64,000 nucleotides of DNA. Source: Paenibacillus rhizophilus. GTDB taxonomy: Bacteria > Bacillota > Bacilli > Paenibacillales > Paenibacillaceae. Position 1 is the first letter of the stretch, and every line of letters begins with the position of its first letter. The position numbers and the translations under genes are program-made. The notes under the pieces were generated by a model. That model was not told the origin of the DNA and did not search any database. It saw only the letters and a list, made by a program, of their open reading frames with translations. The stretch covers positions 186,001 to 250,000 of the forward strand of contig NZ_RQPI01000003.1 in assembly GCF_003854965.1 (NCBI RefSeq). The letters run 5' to 3'. This document shows, piece after piece, positions 56,327-64,000 of this stretch.

Positions 56327-57402
56327 ACTTTTGGAAAGGTAAAAAGGTGTTCCTTACCGGCCATACGGGCTTTAAAGGTTCGTGGCTGTCCATTTGGCTG
56401 CATCAGCTCGGAGCCGAGGTCACCGGCTACTCCGAGGCGCCTCCGACCGAACCCAGCCTGTACGAGTGCTGCAGTGCCGGTCGGCTTCTAACCTCAATCA
56501 CGGGTGATATCCGGGATGCCGCCCGCCTACAGACGGCAATGCAGGATGCCGATCCCGATATCGTGTTTCATCTCGCTGCGCAGCCGCTTGTCAGGGAATC
56601 CTATCAGAGGCCGGTGGACACGTATGCGGTTAATGTTCTGGGAACCGTGCATGTACTCGAAGCAGTGCGCCAGAACAATTCCCAAGGAGGCAGGATTAAG
56701 GCCTTTGTCAATGTGACGACAGATAAATGCTACAGCAACAAGGAATGGTATTGGGGATACCGGGAAAATGAAGAACTTGGCGGCTTTGATCCGTATTCCA
56801 ACAGCAAAGCCTGCTCCGAACTCGTCACCGCTTCGTATCGCGATTCCTTTTTTAATCCCGGCCGGTATCAGGAGCATGGAGTGGCCATCGCATCGGCAAG
56901 AGCCGGCAATGTGATCGGGGGCGGAGATTGGGCCGGTGAAAGACTTATCCCGGACAGCTTCAGAGCCTTCTGCAATCAAATTCCTTTGGTGATCAGAAGT
57001 CCGCACTCGGTACGCCCCTGGCAGCATGTGCTGGAGCCGCTTGGCGGTTATCTGCTGCTGGCTCAGCGGTTGTACGAGGAAGGAGTTAAATATGCGGAAG
57101 CCTGGAATTTCGGACCGGAGGAGGAGGATGCGCAGAGCGTAGAATCGGTGGTCAGCCGTTTTTGCCGTTTATGGGGAGAGGGGGCAGCCTATGAAGTTGT
57201 ACCCGATCATAAGCTTCATGAAGCCGCTGCGCTGAAGCTCGACTGCTCCAAGGCAAAGGCCCGGCTCGGCTGGCGGCCGAGGTGGAATCTCGATACCGCC
57301 CTGGTTCAGACCGCTGCCTGGTATAAAGCTTATTTGAATGGGGAAGACATGCTTGAGCTCTGCCGCGCTCAGATCAGGCAGTTTGAGCAGGCAGGAGACT
57401 GA
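56314..57402 (+). CDS. rfbG: CDP-glucose 4,6-dehydratase RfbG
   Basis: This 362-residue short-chain dehydrogenase converts CDP-glucose to CDP-4-keto-6-deoxyglucose. Motifs: VFLTGHTGFKGSWLSIWLHQ at the NAD site, HLAAQPLVRESYQRP near residue 87, NVTTDKCYSNKEW near residue 130 and the Tyr-x3-Lys in DPYSNSKACSELV near residue 157. The GTG at 56314 (inside the end of rfbF) follows GGGG by 8 bases; an ATG at 56293 has no site. Downstream steps would come from the minus-strand epimerase/reductase operon at 57929-62430. Confidence 0.88.
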   Translation: MEKINFWKGKKVFLTGHTGFKGSWLSIWLHQLGAEVTGYSEAPPTEPSLYECCSAGRLLTSITGDIRDAARLQTAMQDADPDIVFHLAAQPLVRESYQRPVDTYAVNVLGTVHVLEAVRQNNSQGGRIKAFVNVTTDKCYSNKEWYWGYRENEELGGFDPYSNSKACSELVTASYRDSFFNPGRYQEHGVAIASARAGNVIGGGDWAGERLIPDSFRAFCNQIPLVIRSPHSVRPWQHVLEPLGGYLLLAQRLYEEGVKYAEAWNFGPEEEDAQSVESVVSRFCRLWGEGAAYEVVPDHKLHEAAALKLDCSKAKARLGWRPRWNLDTALVQTAAWYKAYLNGEDMLELCRAQIRQFEQAGD

Positions 57403-57424
57403 TTCAAGAGAAGTTATAGCTGGA

Positions 57425-57510
57425 ACGGGGTGTCCCATTAGCCATAGAAATGGCTGCTGGGAGGCCCTTTTTTGAGGTGGGATTTGGTAGGGGGACGGGG
57501 CCACTCAAAT
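57425..57510. repeat. Dispersed palindromic repeat C2
   Basis: GGGGTGTCCCATTAGCCATAGAAATGGCTGCTGGGAGGCCC then TTTTTTGAGGTGGGATTTGG and TAGGGGGAC; same layout as C1 at 40305-40395. It may terminate rfbG. Confidence 0.65.
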
Positions 57511-57828
57511 GGAAGCGGGATAATGCAGAATACCTGAAATTGTGCATCTTTTGGTCGTGTGAGAATGAACATTCTGAGATGTGCCTGCAAAAATACACTT
57601 TTTTTCCGTTCAGCCTCAAGCTCAGTCAGCACAGCCTCTAATTCCTGTATAATAGTAGGATGGATTTCCATGTGAATAAACGTTTTTGATCAAAAATAGC
57701 TGCACTTTAGCTGTTTTCAAGACGCTGAGCCCAAATCACAGCCAACCTGGCCTTGTCCCTTGATGTTGGAGCGGTTGCCCTGATTCCTAACTTAAGGTTC
57801 GATGGGTGTTGACGAATAGAACAGCAGA
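57511..57828. other. Gap with a possible small-gene remnant
   Basis: No firm gene. On the minus strand a 77-codon open frame (57438-57671) starts MEIHPTIIQELEAVLTELEA, helical and charged, but its C-terminal half runs across repeat C2. It lacks a clear ribosome binding site. It may be a remnant of a small protein joined to a repeat. Confidence 0.3.
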
Positions 57829-57871
57829 AGCCGGCAAGTCTTTCAATAACGGAAAGACCTGCCGGCTTTTT
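57828..57871. terminator. Bidirectional stem-loop between rfbG and the epimerase gene
   Basis: AAGCCGGCAAGTCTTTC pairs with GAAAGACCTGCCGGCTT, followed by TTT on the plus strand. Confidence 0.75.
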
Positions 57872-57928
57872 AACTCCTCATTGCATTTTAAAATGATTCA
57901 CTTATGGGGGAGCCCGGACTTTTTATGC

Positions 57929-58870
57929 TCAGTGAGCCAAACGGTCCAGGCTGAGGAAGATGAGGCGGATCTCCTTTCGGAAATCCTCGGCTCCCAGGTG
58001 TTCCTTGAATCCGTACCGGTCTTCCAATTTCCGCAGGCATATTTCAAACCGGTTCTCCTGCTGCGGCTCATCGCCTTGAACGAGCAGCTGAACCGGATCG
58101 GGATACATTTCATCGTGAACTTGCTTGACGCATTGCGCAGCTTCCAGAATGGTCATATGGAATGGGGAGCCGAGATTCAGCGCATCGTAGGAAGCGGGGA
58201 AGTTCGCCAGCACGGCGCTTGTCGCTTTGGCCACACTTTCGACACTAACAAAATTTCTTCTTTGTTTTCCCGAAGAGCGAATCGTAATGGTCTTGTTGAA
58301 GAACGCTTCCCGGCAAAAGCAGGCCGGAACCAGACTCCAGCGGTTTATGGTCGGAGACGCAAAGTGGCCGTACACATTCGTCGGCCTGATGCTGACAGCC
58401 CGCAGCAGCCCTTTTCTTGCGTACATTTCCGTATACAGTTCAGCCACCGCATGATTGGCGGCGTAATCGTTCTCGGGGCGCACAGCCGATGTTTCCGTGA
58501 TCAACCCTTGCAGTTCCGATCCGAGCACCTGGATGGTCGAAAAGAAAATCATTTGCGGTATTCCGTTGTTTACGGCAAAATCCAGCACATTTTTGGTCCC
58601 AATCAAAGAGAGCTTTATGCCTTCCCGGCCATCTTTGGAAACGATATCGTTGGCGGCTGCCAAATGAATCACGGCATCTCCGCCAAGGCGGAGCCCGGGA
58701 AAGTCGTCAGAGAGAACATCCGCCGCAATATCCTCGTAGGCTCCCGCCGAATCGGCTGCATACGCCGGCAGGCTGCGGAAAATCCGTACGACCTCATGGC
58801 CTTCCCGGCGCAGCTGCTCGCACAAAAAGCTTCCGATAAATCCTCCCGCTCCGGTCACAATATATCTCAT
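57929..58870 (-). CDS. NAD-dependent epimerase/reductase (atypical active site)
   Basis: This 313-residue extended short-chain dehydrogenase has the NAD motif GAGGFIGSFLCEQL at residues 7-20, HLAAANDIVSKDG near residue 68 and SIRPTNVYG near residue 160. The active-site Tyr-x3-Lys usually reads YxxxK; here it is YAANH (residue 133-137), with His in place of Lys. It may therefore be a divergent reductase or an impaired copy. It is the last gene of the minus-strand operon and overlaps the 3,5-epimerase by 4 bases, so it probably finishes a deoxysugar, for example by 4-keto reduction. Confidence 0.75.
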   Translation of the reverse strand: MRYIVTGAGGFIGSFLCEQLRREGHEVVRIFRSLPAYAADSAGAYEDIAADVLSDDFPGLRLGGDAVIHLAAANDIVSKDGREGIKLSLIGTKNVLDFAVNNGIPQMIFFSTIQVLGSELQGLITETSAVRPENDYAANHAVAELYTEMYARKGLLRAVSIRPTNVYGHFASPTINRWSLVPACFCREAFFNKTITIRSSGKQRRNFVSVESVAKATSAVLANFPASYDALNLGSPFHMTILEAAQCVKQVHDEMYPDPVQLLVQGDEPQQENRFEICLRKLEDRYGFKEHLGAEDFRKEIRLIFLSLDRLAH

Positions 58871-59430
58871 GCCGTATCAAGCTCTTTGTTTTGCGAAATG
58901 AACATATCAAGCGTAGGCAGATTCTTGTCTTTATCAGAGAGAATGGGAGTTTCCGTCGGCCACCTCACAGCGATGGAAGGGTCGTTCCAGCGGATGCCTC
59001 CATCATTCGCAGCGGAAAATTCCCGGTCTACCTTATACTGTACGGTGCAATGATCGCACAGCGTGCAGAAACCGTGGGCGAAGCCTCGCGGAATATAGAT
59101 CATCGCCCGGTTGTCCTCGGACAGCTCCAGACTGTCCCACTCTCCGAAGGTCGGGGAGTCTTTTCGCAGATCTACAAATACGTCAAGCACGGCACCGGCA
59201 GCGACTCTTACGAGTTTGGACTCCGAACTGGGGGAATATTGGAAATGCAGTCCCCGGATCGTTCCCTTGCGGATCGTCACCGATTGATTCTCTTGTACCC
59301 AATGGCGATGAATGCCGTAAGAGGAGAGGATGGACTCGTCGTATGTTCTCATAAACAGTCCCCGGTGATCGCTCAGCGGAGACAGGCGGATTTCAAAGAC
59401 GCCTTCCAGCCTTCTGGGAATAATCTTCAT
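58867..59430 (-). CDS. dTDP-4-dehydrorhamnose 3,5-epimerase family protein (RfbC-like)
   Basis: This 187-residue cupin epimerase has DHRGLFMRTYDESIL near residue 19, the catalytic-site IRGLHFQYSPSSESKLVRV near residue 57 (His), VFVDLRKDSPTFGEWDS and IPRGFAHGFCTL near residue 114. Members act on dTDP- or CDP-4-keto-6-deoxy sugars. Length matches RfbC. The neighbours supply both a CDP-glucose route (rfbF, rfbG on the other strand) and a thymidylyltransferase-like gene, so its nucleotide is open. It overlaps both neighbours by 4 bases. Confidence 0.8.
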   Translation of the reverse strand: MKIIPRRLEGVFEIRLSPLSDHRGLFMRTYDESILSSYGIHRHWVQENQSVTIRKGTIRGLHFQYSPSSESKLVRVAAGAVLDVFVDLRKDSPTFGEWDSLELSEDNRAMIYIPRGFAHGFCTLCDHCTVQYKVDREFSAANDGGIRWNDPSIAVRWPTETPILSDKDKNLPTLDMFISQNKELDTA

Positions 59431-60434
59431 CCTTGATCTCCTCCGATCTTAGGGGCGAATGGTCCTGTAGCGGAGGAGCCTGTGATGCTCGCCTCATCGC
59501 CGAAAATGCCGGCAAGAACCTCCTTGCCGGTGCCTCTGATTGTGACATCCCGCAGCAGAATACTGTGTGCAAGATGGCATTCCTCCAAATGGGCTCCGGA
59601 CATGACCGAAACGAAGGGGCCGATCGTGCAGTTTTTTAATACGCAGCCGGAACCGATAGCCACCGGAGCGTGAACAGTGCAGTTGACTAAAGTGGATTTC
59701 TCGGAAATGTCGTTCTTCTCTCCGTAAACCTCGTTCATCATCCAGTTGTTAGCCTCAAGCCACCGCTCTGAGGTCCCTACGTCGGAGCAATGCTGTGAGG
59801 TTATCGCATAGGCTGCTCTTTCTCCGCTGTCGATCAACCGTTGAATGGCGTCCGTTATTTCCAGCTCTCCCCGGTCAGAAAGCGTCAAGGCTCGAATATA
59901 ATCAAAGATTCCGGGTTTAAAGGCATAGCTTCCGACCACCGCAAGATTGCTTTTGGGGAATCGCGGCTTCTCTTCCAGTTTGATAATTTGGGTTTCATTA
60001 ATTTCAGCAACACCGAAATGCTGCGGATTGTCCACGTGAGTGAGCAGGATGCAGGCAGCCGAGTGCTCCAGACGGTCGACCAGCGTCTTCAGCGGTTCTT
60101 TGATCAAATTGTCGCCGAGAAGCAGGATGAAATCACTTTGTCCGATAAAATCCTCTGCCGCGGCAACCGCATCCGCAATGCCCCGCGGCTCTTGCTGGTA
60201 CATATAAGTCAGGGATACCCCGAATTTTTCTCCGCTGCCCGCGGCGCCGCAAATCATCTTTTCCTGGGACGGATGGATCACGATACCGATGTCACGGATG
60301 CCTTCATCGGCCAGCTTTTCAATCGCATAGAAAAGAATCGGTTTATTGGCGACAGGAAGCAGCGTCTTCGGTTGGGTAAGCGTAAACGGTCTTAGGCGGG
60401 AGCCTTTTCCGGCGCAGACGATCAGCCCCTTCAT
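59427..60434 (-). CDS. Sugar nucleotidyltransferase with C-terminal beta-helix (long glucose-1-phosphate thymidylyltransferase type)
   Basis: This 335-residue enzyme has an N-terminal nucleotidyltransferase domain (CAGKGSRLRPFTLTQPKTLL, LLLGDNLIKEPL, GELEITDAIQRLI) and about 85 C-terminal residues of hexapeptide beta-helix (VNCTVHAPVAIGSGCVLKNC, IGPFVSVMSGAHLEECHL). This is the long type, as in antibiotic-sugar enzymes of the StrD/RmlA-long group, different from the short SpsI-like copy at 31014. It overlaps rfbC-like by 4 bases. Product is probably a dTDP- or UDP-hexose. Confidence 0.8.
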   Translation of the reverse strand: MKGLIVCAGKGSRLRPFTLTQPKTLLPVANKPILFYAIEKLADEGIRDIGIVIHPSQEKMICGAAGSGEKFGVSLTYMYQQEPRGIADAVAAAEDFIGQSDFILLLGDNLIKEPLKTLVDRLEHSAACILLTHVDNPQHFGVAEINETQIIKLEEKPRFPKSNLAVVGSYAFKPGIFDYIRALTLSDRGELEITDAIQRLIDSGERAAYAITSQHCSDVGTSERWLEANNWMMNEVYGEKNDISEKSTLVNCTVHAPVAIGSGCVLKNCTIGPFVSVMSGAHLEECHLAHSILLRDVTIRGTGKEVLAGIFGDEASITGSSATGPFAPKIGGDQG

Positions 60435-61411
60435 ATTCCTCCGTCTCCCTCGCGGGAGCCGAAAGGATCGCGGCCTGACTCAAATGCCTGAATATCGCTG
60501 CCGTACGCTTTCCTTTCTTGGACCGTTACCGGACTGCCGTCCAGATAATAGTCATAACTCCAGGGGACCTGGGAAAGTTCCTCTTTGCCCATAGTATCCA
60601 TCTCCTCCAAATAGAGCTGCAGCAGCCCGTAGAGCGGGTTTCCGCGGTCGGGAATCCACTGGCTCATGCAATACTGCAGCATCCCGTGCAATCCGGAATA
60701 GTGATAGCATACGAACGGATAATTATTTTCAAGCCAATAGCGTCCATTCTCTTCCCGGACTATCTTCCGGCAGGGCTCATGCAGGTTCCAGGCGGCGACA
60801 TTATAACCCGGATGCTTCCATACTTTAACGTTGAACAATGCCGGCGCCAGATCCACCCACTTCTGATCCACAAAAAAAGGAGCGTCATAATGGCAGTAGC
60901 TGTACAGCCGCTGTCCCCACCAGTCCAGAAAGCGCATCGCTTCCTCTGATCTTCGAAGAGCCACAAAACCGGTATTAAAAATGCCATGATGCAGATACCC
61001 CATCGGTTCGCCACTTGGCTCTATCCGGTGAGGGGATAATAGAATATCATGATGCTCCAGGGCGGCCAGCAGATCGTCGTAAGGAGCATAAGCGATGATA
61101 TCGGTATCCATGAATACCACATTCATCTCCTCCGGATGCCGGTCGAATAATAAACGGAGAAACGCCGGTTTGATGGAGGTTACCCCCTCAAGCAGACTGT
61201 ATTTAAAGATGCTTCCTTCAAACCGGGGAATCCCCAGATCTTTGGCAAGAATAACCTCATCAAACCACGGTACGTCAAGTGCCGCCGGATGAATCTCCCG
61301 TTCCATCAGACAGATGACAACCCAGGCATACGGCATATGATATTTGGCTGCTCTTGCCATCATTTTTGCCTCATGCAGGTTGTCGGCACAGGTCACTGAA
61401 CAAATAATCAT
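60431..61411 (-). CDS. GT8-like sugar transferase (1 of 2 paralogues)
   Basis: This 326-residue protein has a GT-A-like fold with the metal motif D-T-D in NVVFMDTDIIAYAPYDD near residue 95, preceded by SIFKYSLLEGVTSIKPAFL. The segment HPGYNVAAWNLHEPC near residue 205 is shared with the next gene. It is probably a retaining glycosyltransferase. The ATG at 61411 follows AAGGAGG by 7 bases; the longer frame was rejected. It overlaps the nucleotidyltransferase gene by 4 bases. Confidence 0.7.
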   Translation of the reverse strand: MIICSVTCADNLHEAKMMARAAKYHMPYAWVVICLMEREIHPAALDVPWFDEVILAKDLGIPRFEGSIFKYSLLEGVTSIKPAFLRLLFDRHPEEMNVVFMDTDIIAYAPYDDLLAALEHHDILLSPHRIEPSGEPMGYLHHGIFNTGFVALRRSEEAMRFLDWWGQRLYSYCHYDAPFFVDQKWVDLAPALFNVKVWKHPGYNVAAWNLHEPCRKIVREENGRYWLENNYPFVCYHYSGLHGMLQYCMSQWIPDRGNPLYGLLQLYLEEMDTMGKEELSQVPWSYDYYLDGSPVTVQERKAYGSDIQAFESGRDPFGSREGDGGI

Positions 61412-61440
61412 GGATTGCCTCCTTATCATTAATCGGGTGA

Positions 61441-62430
61441 TTAGAAATCACTGTGGTTTGAAAGATAGAAGGGATTCCCCTCAATCGAACGGTTTATTTT
61501 GGCTTCTCTATAGCGTAATTTGGTTTCATCTGCAATTTTCTCCCCGCTGTAAAAGTAGTCGTAGGCCCAAGGCAGGGCGGGGTGTTCAAGATAGAGCCAA
61601 TCGAGATTTTGCTTATACTCGCTCCACAATTGTCTAAAGGCCCCGTCATGGGGGACATAGGTATCTATGCAGCTATCCAGCAATCCCAAAAAATTGCTGA
61701 AGTTCACACAGTGGAGGGAGACGTAGTGGGTCAGACAGTATCCATCACCCGACCAATAGAGCTTTCTGCCGTTCTCATGCAGATTCCAGAATGCCAGATT
61801 ATAACCCGGATGACGAAGTACGCCAGCATTGAAAAAAGCGGGTACGAAATTCAGATAAGGCTGATCGGTAAAAATTCCGTTTGGCTGTCCGCCGAAATCG
61901 CCTGCAATGATCGTCATCCACCATTTTGCAAAATTACGTCCTTCCTGAGAGTTCTTTACGGCCACAAGACCGCTGTGAAAGGTGCCGTCCTGCAGCGTGC
62001 CGATTTCACGGGAACAATCCCAAGCATCCGAGGGTTCCAGATGGTGGGGGGTTAATACAACATCATAGTAACTGAGCATTTGTTCGATTTCGTTAAACGG
62101 CTTAAACACATACATCTCCGGATCAAGATAGACAATATGCTCTTCCCCCGGAAAGGCTTCAAGAAGATAGGTTAACAGCCGCCCCTTCATCGCCGTGCCG
62201 CATTGGAGGGAATTAAACTTGAATATATAGTTGTCAAAATCCTCAAATCCGAGGTAAGCGGAGATTTCTCTGGCCGTAAAAATCCAGTCAACATCCGGCA
62301 AGGTTCCCGCCTGAGTCTCTTCAACCAGGCAGACTAAAACTTTGGCGAAAGGCATTTGCCGTTTGACTGAATTTGCCATAAGCCTTGCTTGGGCTAATCC
62401 GGACGCATTAACTACCGTACCGATAATCAA
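61441..62430 (-). CDS. GT8-like sugar transferase (2 of 2 paralogues)
   Basis: This 329-residue paralogue of the downstream gene has the same order of features: NYIFKFNSLQCGTAMKGRLL near residue 68, then EHIVYLDPEMYVFKPFNEIE near residue 97 where the metal motif reads D-P-E rather than D-T-D, PHHLEPSDAW near residue 130 and HPGYNLAFWNLHENG near residue 208. The altered motif suggests a different donor or weaker metal use. The start is a TTG behind AAGGAGG. It is the first gene of the five-gene minus-strand operon. Confidence 0.7.
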   Translation of the reverse strand: MIIGTVVNASGLAQARLMANSVKRQMPFAKVLVCLVEETQAGTLPDVDWIFTAREISAYLGFEDFDNYIFKFNSLQCGTAMKGRLLTYLLEAFPGEEHIVYLDPEMYVFKPFNEIEQMLSYYDVVLTPHHLEPSDAWDCSREIGTLQDGTFHSGLVAVKNSQEGRNFAKWWMTIIAGDFGGQPNGIFTDQPYLNFVPAFFNAGVLRHPGYNLAFWNLHENGRKLYWSGDGYCLTHYVSLHCVNFSNFLGLLDSCIDTYVPHDGAFRQLWSEYKQNLDWLYLEHPALPWAYDYFYSGEKIADETKLRYREAKINRSIEGNPFYLSNHSDF

Positions 62431-62695
62431 AATAGGTCATCCTCCTTATTCTGGTATCCGAATACTGCAGTATATAGGTTGCATTCGTATACCGGAACGG
62501 CGCCTGTCTCCCTAATGGCACTCCAAATTCAACTCATGACGGGGTCGAGCAAGGATGCCGGGAAGTGCCCCAACATCTGTACCTCGCGTGATTGAATGTG
62601 AAAAATATTACAAATCCGAGCGTCATTCATGAACGCTTTGGGTCCGGACGAAGGCTGCTTATCCACTCGTCGATGTAAGAAGCTACATTGATAGT
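62431..62695. other. Gap upstream of the minus-strand glycan operon
   Basis: No gene seen. It must hold the operon promoter. A perfect palindrome ATACTGCAGTAT lies at 62463-62474, about 35 bases from the first start codon, and might be an operator. Confidence 0.4.
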
Positions 62696-62699
62696 AGCT

Positions 62700-62840
62700 T
62701 TATAGCAGCTTTCGGCACGCAAAAAGAATGCCCCCTTCCGAATTAAATCCCCAGGCGGCGGCAACTCCCTCCAGCAGGGGCGATTTGCCGCTGCCGTTCT
62801 CCCCTAAGTCCAGGCCTACATGTCCAGCTTGTACGGTTGC
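62700..62840 (-). pseudogene. Fragment of an AAA-type ATPase gene
   Basis: The minus strand encodes VGLDLGENGSGKSPLLEGVA then AAWGFNSEGGILF before a stop at 62700-62702. This is the Walker A region of a RecF/SbcC-like AAA ATPase (usual form VGENGSGKSTLLEAIA, GFNPEGG). Only about 45 codons remain, there is no start, and the Walker A Thr after Ser is Pro. It is a remnant. Confidence 0.65.
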
Positions 62841-62950
62841 CGGAGGGCATCTGCCAATTTATCGCCATTACGGACAGGTGTCCATGAGGCGGATATCTCC
62901 GAAGCATATAACTATACTGTCATCAGAATACGACAGGGTAGGGTGAGGCT

Positions 62951-64000
62951 GTGAAAGCGAAGATATTGCAGGAGCGAAATCAGGGCTACCGTGACGGCTA
63001 CCGGCAGGGCTACCATCTTGGTCTGTGCGAAGCTGTGAAACGGTTGAATCCGGTTTCTGCCGGTCTCCAGCGTCCCTTAAGGCTGATGTATGTCCCGCAG
63101 GGATTCGATGCGATTGACGCCGGGGTAACGGAGGCGCTGACCGGTCTCGTTACCGAGCTGATCGTATGCCCGGCGCAGGCCATGCTGGAGACCGCTGTCC
63201 GGGAATCTCCGGAAGCGGTGCTGGTCATGAACGGGCTGCATGTATTTCCGGATGACCATTTGGAGCAGATCGTGGAAATCCGCAGGAGGGGCATCTCCAC
63301 CGCCATCTGGTTTGTCGACGACCCTTATTTTACGCAGGATACGGCTGTTCTTTGCCGGCATTACGATCATGTCTTTACGCACGAGCTGGGATGTGTGGAA
63401 TTTTACCGGTCACATGGAGTGGGATCGGTGCATTATTTACCGCTGTGCGTCAATCCGGGAATGTTCAACCCCCGCCGCACCGGGCCGGAGTATTGCTATG
63501 ACATCGTTTTTATAGGCAATGCTTTTTTTAACCGGACCGAGCTGTTCGACCGTCTGGCCCCTCTGTTAATCCGGCACCGGACACTTATCGTCGGCGGATT
63601 CTGGGAGCGGCTCAGAACGTACGACACGCTGTCTCCGTTCATCCACAATGGCTTTATTCCTCCGGAGGAAACGGCGAATTATTACAGCGGCTCGAAGCTC
63701 GTCATCAATATTCACCGTCCCTGGGAGTCGGGACAGGATAACCGCAATTCGTATCACATTCCCGGAAGATCCATCAACCCGCGAACCTATGAGATCAGTG
63801 CTTGCGGCGCGATGCAGATTACGGATGTACGGGAGGATCTGGCGAAACATTACCGGCCGGGTTATGACCTGGAGACCTTCGGCTCGCCCGAGGAACTGGA
63901 ATCCAAAATTGAATACTATCTGAAACACGAGAAAGCCCGGCGGAATTTCGCCTTGAGAGCTCTTCGCACGACACTTCAGAACCATACCTTTGCAGCCCGG
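62951..64000 (+). CDS. CgeB-family spore maturation glycosyltransferase (partial, runs off the window)
   Basis: 350 codons are visible, open to the last base. The N-terminus carries an aromatic-Gly repeat (QGYRDGYRQGYHLGLCEAV). Then come LRLMYVPQGFDAIDAGVTE, STAIWFVDDPYF near residue 120, FTHELGCVEFYRSHGV, HYLPLCVNPGMFNPRRTG, IVFIGNAFFNRTELF near residue 180, KLVINIHRPWESG near residue 248 and INPRTYEISACGAMQITDVR near residue 275, all of the CgeB/GT4-like family. CgeB takes part in late glycosylation of the spore crust. The GTG at 62951 lies close behind GTGAGG. It was outside the listed frames only because the end is missing. Confidence 0.82.
   Translation, partial: MKAKILQERNQGYRDGYRQGYHLGLCEAVKRLNPVSAGLQRPLRLMYVPQGFDAIDAGVTEALTGLVTELIVCPAQAMLETAVRESPEAVLVMNGLHVFPDDHLEQIVEIRRRGISTAIWFVDDPYFTQDTAVLCRHYDHVFTHELGCVEFYRSHGVGSVHYLPLCVNPGMFNPRRTGPEYCYDIVFIGNAFFNRTELFDRLAPLLIRHRTLIVGGFWERLRTYDTLSPFIHNGFIPPEETANYYSGSKLVINIHRPWESGQDNRNSYHIPGRSINPRTYEISACGAMQITDVREDLAKHYRPGYDLETFGSPEELESKIEYYLKHEKARRNFALRALRTTLQNHTFAAR

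Noticed and set aside
57438-57671. 77-codon minus-strand gene
   Set aside because: Half of it is repeat C2 read as protein and there is no ribosome binding site; kept only as a possible remnant.
57806-59053. 415-codon plus-strand frame
   Set aside because: Antisense to the epimerase and the RfbC-like gene, both with clear motifs and ATGA coupling.

Overview
The window looks like a chromosomal segment of a spore-forming Bacillota of the Paenibacillus type. The reasons are the moderately high GC, AAGGAGG-type ribosome binding sites with frequent GTG and TTG starts, EcsAB, YjcZ, a YheC/D-type ATP-grasp protein, a CgeB-type spore maturation protein, a WsfD-like glycan protein, and dispersed palindromes of a kind I associate with this genus. 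No rRNA, tRNA, prophage or CRISPR array is visible.

Region by region. (1) 1-2.1 kb: end of an unknown gene, then ecsA-ecsB. (2) 2.1-2.7 kb: non-coding, with two related palindromes and degenerate repeats. (3) 2.7-10.5 kb: a divergent GntR/FCD regulator and a seven-gene operon (three-gene tripartite tricarboxylate transporter, suyA, suyB, comC, slcC) that fits import and desulfonation of both enantiomers of 3-sulfolactate to pyruvate plus sulfite. A shared operator motif and a leader terminator lie in the divergent region. (4) 10.5-11.9 kb: an rRNA methyltransferase of the RlmA(II)/TlrB type behind a 14-codon leader peptide nearly identical in pattern to the ErmD leader, with two tandem terminators; this reads as a macrolide-responsive attenuator. 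(5) 12-21 kb: YjcZ-like peptide, aminotransferase, FMN split-barrel protein, MocR-type regulator, AraC regulator, gpmA, SET-domain protein, psd, YheC/D-like protein. (6) 21.2-28.2 kb: one 2325-residue protein made mostly of 206 in-register decapeptides, followed at 28.4-31.7 kb by three family-2 glycosyltransferases and a sugar nucleotidyltransferase. (7) 31.8-36.9 kb: an Fnr-type site before DUF1858 and DUF438 genes, an aldo/keto reductase, a four-gene cluster of small proteins, a GNAT enzyme. (8) 37.06-37.75 kb: a non-coding stretch with its own promoter and terminator and many local helices, a candidate large structured RNA of about 690 nt that I cannot name. (9) 37.8-47.2 kb: a dehydrogenase, a guanine-class purine riboswitch before an amidohydrolase, assorted regulators, a FabF, an ECF sigma/anti-sigma-like pair with an ECF-type promoter, and a frameshifted glycerate kinase. 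(10) 47.3-49.0 kb: an IS608-like IS200/IS605 element (tnpA, tnpB) inserted between a probable promoter and an LTA-synthase-like gene. (11) 49.0-64 kb: surface glycan genes, including a WsfD-like protein, a LamG-glycosyltransferase fusion, CDP-glucose genes (rfbF, rfbG), a tightly overlapping minus-strand operon for a deoxysugar plus two paralogous transferases, and a CgeB-like gene running off the end.

The genes point to a soil or host-associated spore former that uses organosulfonates, senses ribosome-targeting antibiotics, and invests heavily in glycosylated cell or spore surfaces. Functional assignments come from recognised motifs and gene order; nothing was searched against a database.
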